This document shows positions 1 through 7,445 of a stretch of 24,303 bases of DNA, one piece after another. The stretch is taken from contig CAKTYE010000036.1 in NCBI GenBank assembly GCA_934631985.1, positions 1-24,303 on the forward strand, read 5' to 3'. The position numbers and the translations under genes were made by a program. The number at the start of each line of letters is the position of its first letter. The first letter of the stretch is position 1. This DNA comes from an uncultured Clostridia bacterium. GTDB lineage: Bacteria > Bacillota > Clostridia > Christensenellales > Aristaeellaceae. Below the pieces are notes generated by a model. The model searched no databases. It was not told the DNA's origin and saw nothing but the letters and a program-made list of their open reading frames with translations.

Positions 1-50
1 CGGCAATCCTCCTTGAGGATTTCCAACAGATCCATTTCCAGCTTGGTCAA
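1..50 (-). CDS. Lrp/AsnC-family regulator, N-terminal fragment (runs off the window)
   Basis: Only the first 16 complete codons are present, read leftward from a TTG start at 50-48. They translate as MTKLEMDLLEILKEDC, which resembles the start of Lrp/AsnC transcription regulators, where an 'LLEIL..' helix precedes the helix-turn-helix. A GAGGAG ribosome-binding site lies at 66-61, 10 bases before the TTG. It is the third gene of a leftward unit, 41 bases after the stop of the preceding hydrophobic protein. The family assignment rests on this short stretch only; the rest of the protein is outside the window, so effector and targets cannot be inferred. Confidence 0.5.
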   Translation of the reverse strand, partial: MTKLEMDLLEILKEDC

Positions 51-91
51 GGGATAAACGCTCCTCTCCTTCAGTTAAAATAAAATATGCT

Positions 92-610
92 TCAGCCGAC
101 AACGCCGCTGACGGCGACCACGGTCTCCGCTTCGGCGGGGGCGGCCTCCTCCGCGTCCTCGCGGGCCATCAGCGTGCACAGCTCCCGCAGGCGGTCGATA
201 CGGCCCTGTACCCGGTGATTGGTCAGCGCCTTGGAACGATAGCGGTCAAACAGCGCGCGCACGCCCATGGTCACCGGCAGCGCCGCCCAGAAGCCTGCGG
301 CTGCGGTCACCGCGCCGCCCACGCCCATGGCTGCGCCTGTTTTGACCATGCGGAACGCGCCGTCCTTTACGCCGCTTTTGCCGCTCTTTTTGCCTAAGAT
401 CACCTTGCTGCCCTCAGTGGCGGCGATCATTACAAAGGGCAGCGCGCCGCAGGCCGCCTCGGTCAGCTCGGTGAGCAGGCCCGTTTCCTCCAGGATGCCC
501 GTTTCCAGGCAGATCTCATCCATGTAAGTCAGCCCCGTGGCGATGGTATCCACCACGGTGTCCCGCTGACGCTTCTTGTATTCCCGCACCATATCCTGAT
601 ACGTCTTCAT
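92..610 (-). CDS. Hypothetical protein with two hydrophobic segments
   Basis: I do not recognise a family. The 172-residue product begins with a charged helix-like region (MKTYQDMVREYKKRQR). It has a moderately hydrophobic stretch at about residues 53-68 and a Gly/Ala-rich hydrophobic stretch at about 92-115, then an Arg-rich segment and an Ala/Glu-rich tail. It may associate with or insert into the membrane. An in-frame TTG lies one codon upstream, but ATG at 610 is preferred because GGAGG at 623-619 is 8 bases from the ATG and only 5 from the TTG. It starts 19 bases after the stop of the coiled-coil gene and is followed by the Lrp-like gene, so the three are probably co-transcribed. Confidence 0.75.
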   Translation of the reverse strand: MKTYQDMVREYKKRQRDTVVDTIATGLTYMDEICLETGILEETGLLTELTEAACGALPFVMIAATEGSKVILGKKSGKSGVKDGAFRMVKTGAAMGVGGAVTAAAGFWAALPVTMGVRALFDRYRSKALTNHRVQGRIDRLRELCTLMAREDAEEAAPAEAETVVAVSGVVG

Positions 611-629
611 CAATCGCGCCTCCGTCTGC

Positions 630-1067
630 TTACTTGAACAGGTTCAGCACAGTGACGATGATCCACGCGCCGGCGATAATGCTTGCCAGCAGCGTCGCCT
701 GACTGAGCCAGTTTTTTTCCTTGGTCTTTGCCGGAGCCTTTTCCTGCCGGGACGCTTTCATTTCCAGCGCGGCAATGCGGTGGGTCAGCTCGTCCAGGCG
801 GCGATCCAGCTCCTTTTGATTTTCACGCAGGGTGGTGTCCAGCACCTCCTGCTCGTTCTCCATGCGCTGATCCAGCTTTTCAGCCGTTTCCCGCACCTGC
901 GCAAGCTCCTTGCGAAGCGCCTGCTGATCCTCGCACAGGCCCTCCGCCACCAGCGTCATCTCCGAGGTGAAGGTCTCGATCAATTGCTCGGAGCTGCCGC
1001 CCTTGACGGCCTTCACCGCGCTGTTCCACAGCTGGCGGGGCTTGCTGACGTTCTTTTCTTCCGACAT
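630..1067 (-). CDS. Tail-anchored coiled-coil protein of unknown function
   Basis: The 145-residue product has a basic N-terminus, a long charged helical region at about residues 44-104 rich in Glu, Lys, Arg and Leu that looks like a coiled coil, a Lys/Ala linker, and one C-terminal hydrophobic helix (about 121-142, ending VLNLFK). There is no signal peptide, so the expected topology is a cytoplasmic coiled coil anchored by the C-terminus. The frame extends upstream to 1115, but ATG at 1067 is chosen because AGGAGG at 1080-1075 is 7 bases away. It is the first gene of the leftward unit behind the promoter at 1207-1179. I cannot assign a function. Confidence 0.8.
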   Translation of the reverse strand: MSEEKNVSKPRQLWNSAVKAVKGGSSEQLIETFTSEMTLVAEGLCEDQQALRKELAQVRETAEKLDQRMENEQEVLDTTLRENQKELDRRLDELTHRIAALEMKASRQEKAPAKTKEKNWLSQATLLASIIAGAWIIVTVLNLFK

Positions 1068-1178
1068 AGGGCTTCCTCCTTTGCGGGCGGGCATATCGCC
1101 CAAGGGCTGCATCAAGTGCGCAGCATCAAAAGCCTTTTCTCAGGCAGGCAGCTATAGCCGCTTGCTTGAGCTGTTCCG

Positions 1179-1207
1179 ATTATACCACATCCCTGGAAAA
1201 AGCACAA
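1179..1207 (-). promoter_or_regulatory. Sigma-A promoter for the leftward left-edge unit
   Basis: On the minus strand there is TTGTGC (1207-1202), a 17-base spacer, and a perfect TATAAT (1184-1179) preceded by TG with one base between, an extended -10. Transcription would start near 1172, about 105 bases before the ATG at 1067. Confidence 0.65.
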
Positions 1208-1285
1208 ACGGTTGCCTGAAAGCCGCGCAGGAAGGATTGAATACCGCGCACAGCGGTCATACTGCACAGGAGGGGAGGCGGGAGT

Positions 1286-2428
1286 ATGGGAGAAATGCGG
1301 AGCGCACTGGCACGGTGGAATCTGCGCTGGCGGGATACGCCCCGACGGCTGCTGATCACGCTGCTGGCGGTGGGCGGGGCCGCGCTGGCCCTGCGGCTTT
1401 TGCCTTATGTGGGGCCGTTTGTGCTGGCGCTGCTGTTTGCATGGATGCTGCGTCCGCTGGTGCGGCAGCTTCGGCGAGCCTTTGCACGGCTGCGCTTTGG
1501 GCGGGGACTGGCGACGCTGCTTGCCATGGCGCTGCTGTTTGGCGCGGTGGGCTTTGCCGTGGGGGCGCTGACCCGGCGGCTGTGGCAGGAGGTGCTGGCG
1601 CTGGTGCGCCTGGCCCCGGAGACCATCCGCGCATGGATGACCCAAACCATGGCCTGGCTGGAGGGCTGGGAGCAGGGGAGTGACTTTGCCCTGCCGTCCC
1701 CTGTGGCGGAGCTGCTCACCAGCCTGCTGACGACCCTGGGCAAGCAGCTGCTGAATGCCGCCAGCAGCCTGTCTGCGGCGCTGGCCTCCGGAGCGGTGAC
1801 CACGGCGGCGAATCTGCCGCGCACCCTGCTGGCGGTGGTGCTGACCGTTATGTCCACCTACAGCTTTTCCAGTGATGGCGCGCGAATCGCCGCCTTTGTG
1901 CGCCGCCATCTGCCGGAACATGCGTTGGACTGGGTGGGACGAGTGCGTCAGGGGGCGCTGCATGCGCTGGGGCGGCAGCTTCGCGCACAGCTGCTGGTAT
2001 CGCTGGTGGTGACAGTGGTGGTCATACTGGGGCTGGTGCTGCTGCAAAGACCTTATGCGCTGGCGCTGGGCCTGATGATCGGTGTTGCGGACGCGCTGCC
2101 CGTGATAGGGGCGGGGCTGTTCCTGCTGCCCTGGGGCGTGTGGGGCCTTGCTACGGGGGACAGCCTGATAGGCTGGGGTATGCTGCTGCTCTACGGTGCG
2201 GTGGTGCTGACCCGGCAGATCGCCGAGCCGCGCATCGTGGGCAAAAGCCTGGGCCTGCATCCGCTGGCAACGATGATGAGCATGTACATCGGCTTGCAGA
2301 CTCTGGGCTTTACAGGGCTGCTGCTTGGCCCGCTGCTGCTGACACTCTGCCGCGCAGTGCTGGCGGAGGTGCCGCTGCCGCGCGGCGCAGCGGAGGATGG
2401 CCCGCGCCCCATGATGAAGTATCCGTGA
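1286..2428 (+). CDS. ytvI: AI-2E family transporter, YtvI-like sporulation membrane protein
   Basis: The product is 380 residues, the usual length for the AI-2E/PerM family (PF01594). Hydrophobic helices lie near both ends and through the C-terminal half. The C-terminal block 'GVADALPVIGAG...' followed by '...RQIAEPRIVGKSLGLHP' and 'MMSMYIGLQTLG' is the family hallmark and is most like the YtvI branch, annotated in Firmicutes as a sporulation integral membrane protein. The substrate is unknown; members may be efflux permeases. ATG at 1286 is supported by AGGAGG and GGAGG at 1268-1278, ending 7 bases upstream. It is transcribed divergently from the coiled-coil gene. I saw no convincing sigma-A promoter, which would fit a sporulation sigma factor but does not prove one. 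The YtvI assignment, as opposed to another AI-2E member, is moderately sure. Confidence 0.85.
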   Translation: MGEMRSALARWNLRWRDTPRRLLITLLAVGGAALALRLLPYVGPFVLALLFAWMLRPLVRQLRRAFARLRFGRGLATLLAMALLFGAVGFAVGALTRRLWQEVLALVRLAPETIRAWMTQTMAWLEGWEQGSDFALPSPVAELLTSLLTTLGKQLLNAASSLSAALASGAVTTAANLPRTLLAVVLTVMSTYSFSSDGARIAAFVRRHLPEHALDWVGRVRQGALHALGRQLRAQLLVSLVVTVVVILGLVLLQRPYALALGLMIGVADALPVIGAGLFLLPWGVWGLATGDSLIGWGMLLLYGAVVLTRQIAEPRIVGKSLGLHPLATMMSMYIGLQTLGFTGLLLGPLLLTLCRAVLAEVPLPRGAAEDGPRPMMKYP

Positions 2429-2445
2429 ATTGTCACGTCCACCCC

Positions 2446-2474
2446 TTTACATTTGCCCGCCGCTTCGGTATGAT
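2446..2474 (+). promoter_or_regulatory. Sigma-A promoter for the ECF sigma operon
   Basis: TTTACA (2446-2451), 17-base spacer, TATGAT (2469-2474). The expected start is near 2481, about 58 bases before the GTG. No ECF-type -35 (with an AAC core) was seen here, so the operon appears to have a housekeeping promoter rather than an obvious autoregulated one. Confidence 0.7.
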
Positions 2475-2538
2475 AGCGGTAGGGCGGCACGGCCCGTCAG
2501 GCGGTGTCGCTTTTGGAGCATGGAGGTGAAGAAAACGG

Positions 2539-3135
2539 GTGGATGAGATTACGTTGCGCCGCGCCCAGCAGGGCGACGCTGCGGCGTTTGAAATGCTGTT
2601 TACGCCGCTGGAGGGGCGCGTGTACCGCACCTGCGTCCATGTGCTGGGGCCGGGCGAGGATGCAAAGGACTGCGCCCAGGAGGTGCTTTTGCGGGCCTAT
2701 CGCAGCCTGAAGGATTTCCGCGGAGACTGCGCCCTGGAAACCTGGCTGCATCGGCTGTGCGTGTCCTGCTGCCTGGATGCGGCGCGGCGGCGCAAGGCAC
2801 GCCCATCAGCATCCATGGATGCGATGACCGAAGCGGGCTACGATCCGCCCAGCCGGGAAAGCGGCCCCTATGAGCGCATAGAGAAGAAGGAGCGCATGAC
2901 GCGCCTGCGGGAAGCCATCAGCAGCTTGCCTGAGGAGCAGCGCATGTCCTTCACCCTGACCGTGCTGGAGGACGTACCCTACGACGAAGCCGCCGAGCGC
3001 CTGGGCGTGGCGGTGGGGACCGTAAAAAGCCGTGTGAACCGTGCACGGGAAAAAATCGTAAAATTTTGTGGCGCCGACCGGGAACAAATGACAGACTCCT
3101 GCGTCCAACAGGGTGAAAGGAGGGCGAAAACATGA
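2539..3135 (+). CDS. ECF-family RNA polymerase sigma factor
   Basis: A 198-residue sigma-70 family protein with region 2 (about residues 10-77, including the 'AKDCAQEVLLRAYRSL' helix that contacts core polymerase) and region 4 (about 125-172, HTH 'YDEAAERLGVAVGTVKSRVNRAR'). Regions 1 and 3 are absent, which defines the extracytoplasmic-function group. It starts at GTG 2539 with GGAGGTGA (2522-2529) upstream. Its stop overlaps the ATG of the next gene (ATGA at 3132-3135), so sigma and anti-sigma are translationally coupled. It should direct polymerase to stress promoters when released by that anti-sigma factor. The stimulus and regulon cannot be read from this window. Confidence 0.95.
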   Translation: MDEITLRRAQQGDAAAFEMLFTPLEGRVYRTCVHVLGPGEDAKDCAQEVLLRAYRSLKDFRGDCALETWLHRLCVSCCLDAARRRKARPSASMDAMTEAGYDPPSRESGPYERIEKKERMTRLREAISSLPEEQRMSFTLTVLEDVPYDEAAERLGVAVGTVKSRVNRAREKIVKFCGADREQMTDSCVQQGERRAKT

Positions 3136-4340
3136 CCTGTGAAGAATACGAAGCTCTCCTGATGCAGACCATGGAGGGCGATTTGTCCCCGGAGGATGCG
3201 GCACGTCTCCGGGCGCATGAAAGCACCTGCGGCGCTTGTGCCCAGCGGCGCAGAGACATGGAGACCCTCCTTGCGGACCTGTCCGACCTGAAGGAGGAGG
3301 AGCTTCCCTTGCCGGAGGACTTCCATCAGGGCTGGACGACCATGGTGGAGGAGGAAGCCAGCAAGATGAAGCAGGAGCAAAACGTTTCGACCAACAAGCG
3401 GCACAACGGACGGCGCATCCTTGCCGCAGCGGCGGCTGCAGTGGTGCTGATCGGCGGCACACTGCTGACCCGGGACGCCTTGAACACGACTAGCCCACAG
3501 CTCAAGCAGAGCGCAGTCGCGCCGCTGAGCACTGCCAGCCGCAGCGCCGCGAACTACGGCATGGTTGGCACGGAAAACGAGACCAGCGGTTATGATGACA
3601 GCTACGACTATGCGGCCTATGACAGCGGCATGACGCTGACCGGCAGCATGGTGCAGGAGGACGCGCAGACCAAGGTCATCCGCACCGCGTCCCTGACGCT
3701 GGGAACCCAGCAGTTTGAAGAGGATCTGGCGCAGCTTCAGCGCCTGTGCGAGGAAAACGGCGGCTGGATCAGCTATTCCTCCCAGAGCGGAGAAGCGGAG
3801 CGGGCCAGCCGAAGCGCCAGCCTGACCCTGCGCATTCCCACCGACAAGCTGGACGCGCTGCTGGAGGGAGCCGGAAGCGTGGGCCGGGTCATTCGCCGAA
3901 CGGAAACGGCGGAGGACGTGACGGACTCCTATCAGGATACGGCGGCGCGGCTTGCCACCCAGCAGGCCAAGATGGAGCGGCTTCAGGCGCTAATGAGCGA
4001 TACGGCCTCCCTGTCCGACGTGCTGGAGCTGGAAAGCGCCATTGCGGACACGCAGTACACCATTGACAGCCTGCAGGGCCAGCTCAACTACACGGACAGC
4101 CAGGTGAACTACGCCACCGTGGATGTGACCTTGCGGGAGGAATCCGCCGCGGATGCTGCGACCCGGGACATGAGCCTGGGCGAACGCCTGCTGACGGGCC
4201 TGCAAACAGGCTGGGAGACCTTCCGGGACTTTATCAAGGACATGCTGGTGTTCCTCAGCGCGGCGCTGCCGTATCTGGCAACGCTGGCGGTGGTGGGCAT
4301 CATCATTCGGCTGATCTATCGAAAGAAAAGGGGTAAGTGA
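3132..4340 (+). CDS. Zinc-finger anti-sigma factor fused to a DUF4349 ectodomain
   Basis: The 402-residue product has a cytoplasmic N-terminal anti-sigma zinc domain (Cys3, then His29-x3-Cys33-x2-Cys36, the ZAS motif). A transmembrane helix follows at about 95-112, then a low-complexity Ser/Tyr/Asp linker. A DUF4349 domain (PF14257) starts near residue 183 at 'TKVIRTASLTL' and includes a predicted helical hairpin at about 285-315. A second transmembrane helix lies at about 371-397 before a basic RKKRGK tail. It should bind the ECF sigma factor encoded just upstream and release it when the extracellular domain senses a signal. That role follows from the ZAS family and the gene order; the signal and the release mechanism are unknown. 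The ATG overlaps the sigma stop codon. Confidence 0.9.
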   Translation: MTCEEYEALLMQTMEGDLSPEDAARLRAHESTCGACAQRRRDMETLLADLSDLKEEELPLPEDFHQGWTTMVEEEASKMKQEQNVSTNKRHNGRRILAAAAAAVVLIGGTLLTRDALNTTSPQLKQSAVAPLSTASRSAANYGMVGTENETSGYDDSYDYAAYDSGMTLTGSMVQEDAQTKVIRTASLTLGTQQFEEDLAQLQRLCEENGGWISYSSQSGEAERASRSASLTLRIPTDKLDALLEGAGSVGRVIRRTETAEDVTDSYQDTAARLATQQAKMERLQALMSDTASLSDVLELESAIADTQYTIDSLQGQLNYTDSQVNYATVDVTLREESAADAATRDMSLGERLLTGLQTGWETFRDFIKDMLVFLSAALPYLATLAVVGIIIRLIYRKKRGK

Positions 4341-4343
4341 ATT

Positions 4344-5054
4344 ATGAAGAAGTTCATGTGTATCCTGACCATGCTGTGCCTGCTGGCGATGCCCGCAGCC
4401 CTGGCAGAGGGCGAGACAAGCGCCGCACAGGCCACGCTGACCGTGACCGGCACGGCGGAGGTCGTGCTTGCGGCGGATTCCGCCGTCATGTCGCTGGGGG
4501 TTTCCACGCAGGCTGCTACCGTGGCGGAAGCGAACACCGCGAATGCTGCCGCGCTGGATGCGGTCATCAACGCGCTGCATAATGCCAATGTGGATGCAGC
4601 GGACATCGTGACGCAGGAATATTCCGTGTCGCCCGTGTATCAGTACACCTATGGCAAGATCGAAAAGGGTGAATCCATCTCGGGCTATCAGGTGACCAAT
4701 CAGCTGACGGTCACTGTGCGGGATGTGGAGCAGATTGGCACTGTGCTGGACGCGGCGGTAAGTGCCGGTGCGAATCAGGTGTACGGCATTACCTTCCAGG
4801 CCAGTCAGGCGGCGGACGCGCGGGATCAGGCGCTGACGGCTGCCGTTGCCGAGGGCATGCGCAAGGCAAAGCTGCTGGCAGAGGCCAGCGGCAAGCAGCT
4901 GGGGGAGCTGGTGTCGGTTCAGGAGGAGCCGTACAGCACGGCCTCCGGCGTAACGATGAAGTATGAAGCTGCCGATGCGGCGGCAGGCACCACCATTCTG
5001 GCGGACAGCCTGACGGTGTCGGCGCAGGTGACGCTGACGTATGCGGTGAAGTAA
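4344..5054 (+). CDS. Secreted SIMPL (DUF541) domain protein
   Basis: The 236-residue product has a clear signal peptide (MKK, hydrophobic core, Ala-rich cleavage region near residues 19-22). The SIMPL/DUF541 fold follows, recognisable from the 'LTVTGTAEV' start, the 'SVSPVYQYTYG....GYQVTNQLTVTVRDVEQIG' block and the 'AVAEGMRKAKLLAEASGKQLGEL' helix. The family is periplasmic or extracellular and its biochemical role is poorly defined. It starts 3 bases after the anti-sigma stop and is last in the operon, before a strong terminator. The context suggests it works outside the membrane with the DUF4349 sensor, but that is inference. Confidence 0.88.
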   Translation: MKKFMCILTMLCLLAMPAALAEGETSAAQATLTVTGTAEVVLAADSAVMSLGVSTQAATVAEANTANAAALDAVINALHNANVDAADIVTQEYSVSPVYQYTYGKIEKGESISGYQVTNQLTVTVRDVEQIGTVLDAAVSAGANQVYGITFQASQAADARDQALTAAVAEGMRKAKLLAEASGKQLGELVSVQEEPYSTASGVTMKYEAADAAAGTTILADSLTVSAQVTLTYAVK

Positions 5055-5065
5055 AGCAAAAAGAG

Positions 5066-5109
5066 AAGGCTCCCGACGGCTTGGAAAAGAAGCCATCGGG
5101 AGCCTTTTT
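5066..5109. terminator. Bidirectional Rho-independent terminator
   Basis: The arms at 5066-5082 and 5090-5106 pair over 17 positions with one mismatch around a 7-base loop. T's follow at 5105-5109 on the plus strand, and a T-rich run (complement of 5057-5065) follows on the minus strand. It sits between the convergent SIMPL gene and flippase gene and can serve both. Confidence 0.9.
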
Positions 5110-5135
5110 CATAGGCAGAGAGAACCATGCAGCCG

Positions 5136-6566
5136 TTACTTTTTTAGCTTCAGCACACGCAGCACATCCTTGCGGTGCGTCAGCTTCCAGAAGACCAGGC
5201 ACCCGCCGCCGTACACTGTACCGCCAAGGAGGACCTCCAGCGCCAGGTGCAGCCATCCATGCCCCGGCAGCACTGCTGCTGCGCCACGCACCGCTGCGAC
5301 CATTATCAGCCCCAGCAGCGCGTAATCCATCACCATGCGCAGATAGCGGCGATAGGGCAGCTCCCGGCGCAGCATCACCCATTGCGCAAAGGGAACGGCA
5401 AACTCCGCCATCAGCGTACCGACCACCGCACCCATCGCGCCGAAGCGGGGGATCATCAGGCTGTTGACGATCAGATTGACTACCGCGCCCGCCGTCACGC
5501 TGCGCACAAAGATTTTGTCGCGGCTTTGCGGCAGCACCCACTGCGTCCGTATGACGTTGGCAAAGCCAATGAAAATCAGCGTGAAGCCCAGAGGGATCAT
5601 CAGCACGCCCGAATAGGCGAAATCCCCTCCGAAGAACAGCGGCGCAAACTCCCGTGCCACCGCCGCCAGCCCGAAGGCCATGGCGCTGGTCATGCACAGG
5701 ATCAGCTCCATGGACAGGGCCATGTGCCTGCGCACAGCTTCCGTTTCGCCCCGGGCCTGCATGGCCGCCAACTTTGGCAGCATCACCGTTCCCACGGCGG
5801 AGATAAAGCCGCTCAGGCAATAGACGATCTTCTCAGCATTCTCATACAGACCGTTTTGCGCCATGCCGCTGATAGCGCCCACCATGATCTTGTCCATGGT
5901 GCGGTAGACCTGCACCGCGATGACGGACAGGAAAAGCACCGCGCAGGGCGGCAGATGCTTGAGCGCCGCCTGCCAGGGAACCAGCTGAAAGCGTACACGC
6001 CCCCGCAGGCTGCTCCAGCAGCTCAGACAGCCCACCACCGTGCTGCCGCCCCAGATCAGGCCGTAGATCCACAAATCGCCCGGCCCCTTCACCAGCAGAA
6101 AGACTCCGGCAGTTGCCATCAGCTTGACAAAGGTGTTGCGCAGGGCAATGGGACGAAATTGATCCAGCCCCATCAGCAGCCAGTCCAGATTGAACAGACA
6201 GCTGACCGACATCAGCGTCAGCCACCCGGCGATCTGCTTTTCGGCACCGGCAATGAAGCAGACATAGCCTACATATAGCAGCAGCGCCCCGCCTGCGGTG
6301 AGCCACTGCATTTGATAAATTTCCGAAAATGTGCGGTTCAGGGCCGCAGGATCGTCCTTTACCCGGGCAATGGCCCGTACGCCATAGTTTTCCAGCCCCA
6401 GCATGCCCAGCAGCACAAAGACCGCGCTGATGGACCATGCATAGGCATACAGCCCGGTGCCGTCCTGCCCCACGGTGCGGGCCAGATAAGGCGCGGTGAT
6501 GATGGGCAGCAGGATGGAAAAGACCCGATAGCCAATGTTATAGGCTGCATTCTTCCGTGTACTCAA
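5136..6566 (-). CDS. Polysaccharide/oligosaccharide flippase (Wzx-like, MOP superfamily)
   Basis: The 476-residue, highly hydrophobic protein has about 12-14 membrane helices. It opens with the family's typical N-terminus ('RKNAAYNIGYRVFSILLPIITAPYLARTVG', split here as RKNAAYNIGYRVFSILLPII then TAPYLARTVG). Further family features are 'TGLYAYAWSI', 'VQVYRTMDKIMVGAISG', 'NGLYENAEKIV' and the 'LPKLAAM' segment. Members flip lipid-linked glycan units across the membrane for capsule, teichoic acid or exopolysaccharide assembly. No glycosyltransferases lie nearby, so the substrate is unknown. The frame extends to TTG 6587, but TTG at 6566 is favoured because GAGG (6579-6576) is 9 bases upstream and the family normally begins at this point. 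It appears monocistronic and shares the terminator at 5066-5109. No promoter was confidently found. Confidence 0.9.
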   Translation of the reverse strand: MSTRKNAAYNIGYRVFSILLPIITAPYLARTVGQDGTGLYAYAWSISAVFVLLGMLGLENYGVRAIARVKDDPAALNRTFSEIYQMQWLTAGGALLLYVGYVCFIAGAEKQIAGWLTLMSVSCLFNLDWLLMGLDQFRPIALRNTFVKLMATAGVFLLVKGPGDLWIYGLIWGGSTVVGCLSCWSSLRGRVRFQLVPWQAALKHLPPCAVLFLSVIAVQVYRTMDKIMVGAISGMAQNGLYENAEKIVYCLSGFISAVGTVMLPKLAAMQARGETEAVRRHMALSMELILCMTSAMAFGLAAVAREFAPLFFGGDFAYSGVLMIPLGFTLIFIGFANVIRTQWVLPQSRDKIFVRSVTAGAVVNLIVNSLMIPRFGAMGAVVGTLMAEFAVPFAQWVMLRRELPYRRYLRMVMDYALLGLIMVAAVRGAAAVLPGHGWLHLALEVLLGGTVYGGGCLVFWKLTHRKDVLRVLKLKK

Positions 6567-6632
6567 GCGTGGTGACCTCGCATTCAAAACTCATAGCATA
6601 AAATTATTCTCTGTTTTTCTGCCGCTTCCTGC

Positions 6633-6661
6633 TTGACAACGGCATTCCATTCCTTTACAAT
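6633..6661 (+). promoter_or_regulatory. Sigma-A promoter of bioY
   Basis: TTGACA (6633-6638), 17-base spacer, TACAAT (6656-6661). Start expected near 6668, inside the inverted repeat that begins at 6661. Confidence 0.85.
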
Positions 6662-6694
6662 GCGTAAACGTAACGAATTGATTTGGTTTACGCA
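6661..6694 (+). promoter_or_regulatory. BirA-like biotin operator
   Basis: A perfect 9-base inverted repeat, TGCGTAAAC (6661-6669) and GTTTACGCA (6686-6694), is separated by 16 bases. It resembles the biotin repressor BirA site (GTAAAC...GTTTAC half-sites about 15-16 bases apart). It overlaps the last base of the -10, covers the predicted start site and abuts the bioY SD. Binding of biotinoyl-AMP-loaded BirA would block initiation. Confidence 0.8.
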
Positions 6695-6707
6695 AGGAGG
6701 AAGGTTT

Positions 6708-7235
6708 ATGAAAAAGCTCTCGGTGCGGGAGATGGTGATGTGTGCGCTGTTCGCGGCGCTGACGGCGGTCTGCTCGCAGATTCAAATTGCGCTGCCTGCG
6801 ATCCCCATCAATCTGGCGCTGTTTGCGGTGCTGCTGTGCGCGGGCCTGCTGAAGCCGCTGAACGCGGTGATGGCTATCGTGGTGTACGTGGTGCTGGGCA
6901 TGGTGGGTGTGCCGGTGTTTGCGGGCATGCGCGGCGGCGTGGCGGTGCTGTTTGGACGCACGGGCGGATACATTCTGGGCTATATTTTCGCGGCGCTGAT
7001 CCCGGCGCTGCTGCGGGTGCGCTGGGGGGATAAGTTCTGGCAGCTGTGCCTGGGCATGGTGCTGGGCGTTGCGGTGTGCTATCTGTTCGGCACGGTGTGG
7101 TACATGGTGCTGACGGGAACGGGACTGTGGCAGAGCCTGACGGTGTGCGTGTTCCCCTTCCTGATCGGGGACGCGCTGAAGATCCTCCTTGCCGCCTTCC
7201 TCACCAAGCGGCTGAAGCCGGTGCTGAAGCTGTAA
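6708..7235 (+). CDS. bioY: Biotin transporter S component BioY
   Basis: A 175-residue membrane protein with about six helices and the BioY core 'GVPVFAGMRGGVAVLFGRTG' followed by 'GYILGYIFAALIP', matching the conserved biotin-binding region (PF02632). BioY is the substrate-specific component of the energy-coupling-factor biotin importer. In Firmicutes it usually uses the shared EcfA1/EcfA2/EcfT module, which is encoded at 21178-23670 here. The frame opens earlier, but ATG at 6708 is set by AAGGAGG (6694-6700), 7 bases upstream. It has its own sigma-A promoter and BirA-like operator and ends before a terminator, so it is a biotin-regulated single-gene unit. Confidence 0.95.
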   Translation: MKKLSVREMVMCALFAALTAVCSQIQIALPAIPINLALFAVLLCAGLLKPLNAVMAIVVYVVLGMVGVPVFAGMRGGVAVLFGRTGGYILGYIFAALIPALLRVRWGDKFWQLCLGMVLGVAVCYLFGTVWYMVLTGTGLWQSLTVCVFPFLIGDALKILLAAFLTKRLKPVLKL

Positions 7236-7259
7236 GCGCTTCGAAAAATTCTAAGCTCA

Positions 7260-7304
7260 ACAGACGCAGATGGGACGAGAACCTGCCCGCGTCTGTCTTT
7301 TTTT
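7260..7304 (+). terminator. Rho-independent terminator of bioY
   Basis: ACAGACGC (7260-7267) pairs with GCGTCTGT (7289-7296), with a possible inner GGG/CCC pairing, followed by C and seven T's (7298-7304). Confidence 0.85.
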
Positions 7305-7336
7305 CGCATTCAGCTGTTTTTGCACCGTCCGCCACC

Positions 7337-7365
7337 TCGACAAACGGCGGGGGCGGTGCTATAAT
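7337..7365 (+). promoter_or_regulatory. Sigma-A promoter of the larA-aminotransferase operon
   Basis: TCGACA (7337-7342), 17-base spacer, perfect TATAAT (7360-7365) with an extended -10 TG at 7357-7358. Start expected near 7372, giving a leader of about 74 bases before GTG 7446. Confidence 0.8.
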
Positions 7366-7372
7366 GACGAAC

Positions 7373-7411
7373 ATGAGGTATGGTTATGCATACTTCTGTG
7401 TGAATATGTAA
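7373..7411 (+). CDS. Possible aromatic-rich leader peptide (speculative)
   Basis: A 12-codon frame (MRYGYAYFCVNM, stop TAA) lies between the predicted transcription start and larA. Four of its twelve residues are Tyr or Phe. It has no SD and its ATG falls within a base or two of the predicted start, so it would be nearly leaderless. It could be chance; no clear alternative terminator/antiterminator pair was seen after it. Confidence 0.2.
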   Translation: MRYGYAYFCVNM

Positions 7412-7445
7412 GCTATGCAAGTGAATGTTAGGGGATGTGCAGCGC

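Noticed and set aside
1112..2260. Open frame of 382 codons on the minus strand
   Set aside because: Antisense to the YtvI-like gene and crossing its promoter region; Gln/His/Arg-rich shadow.
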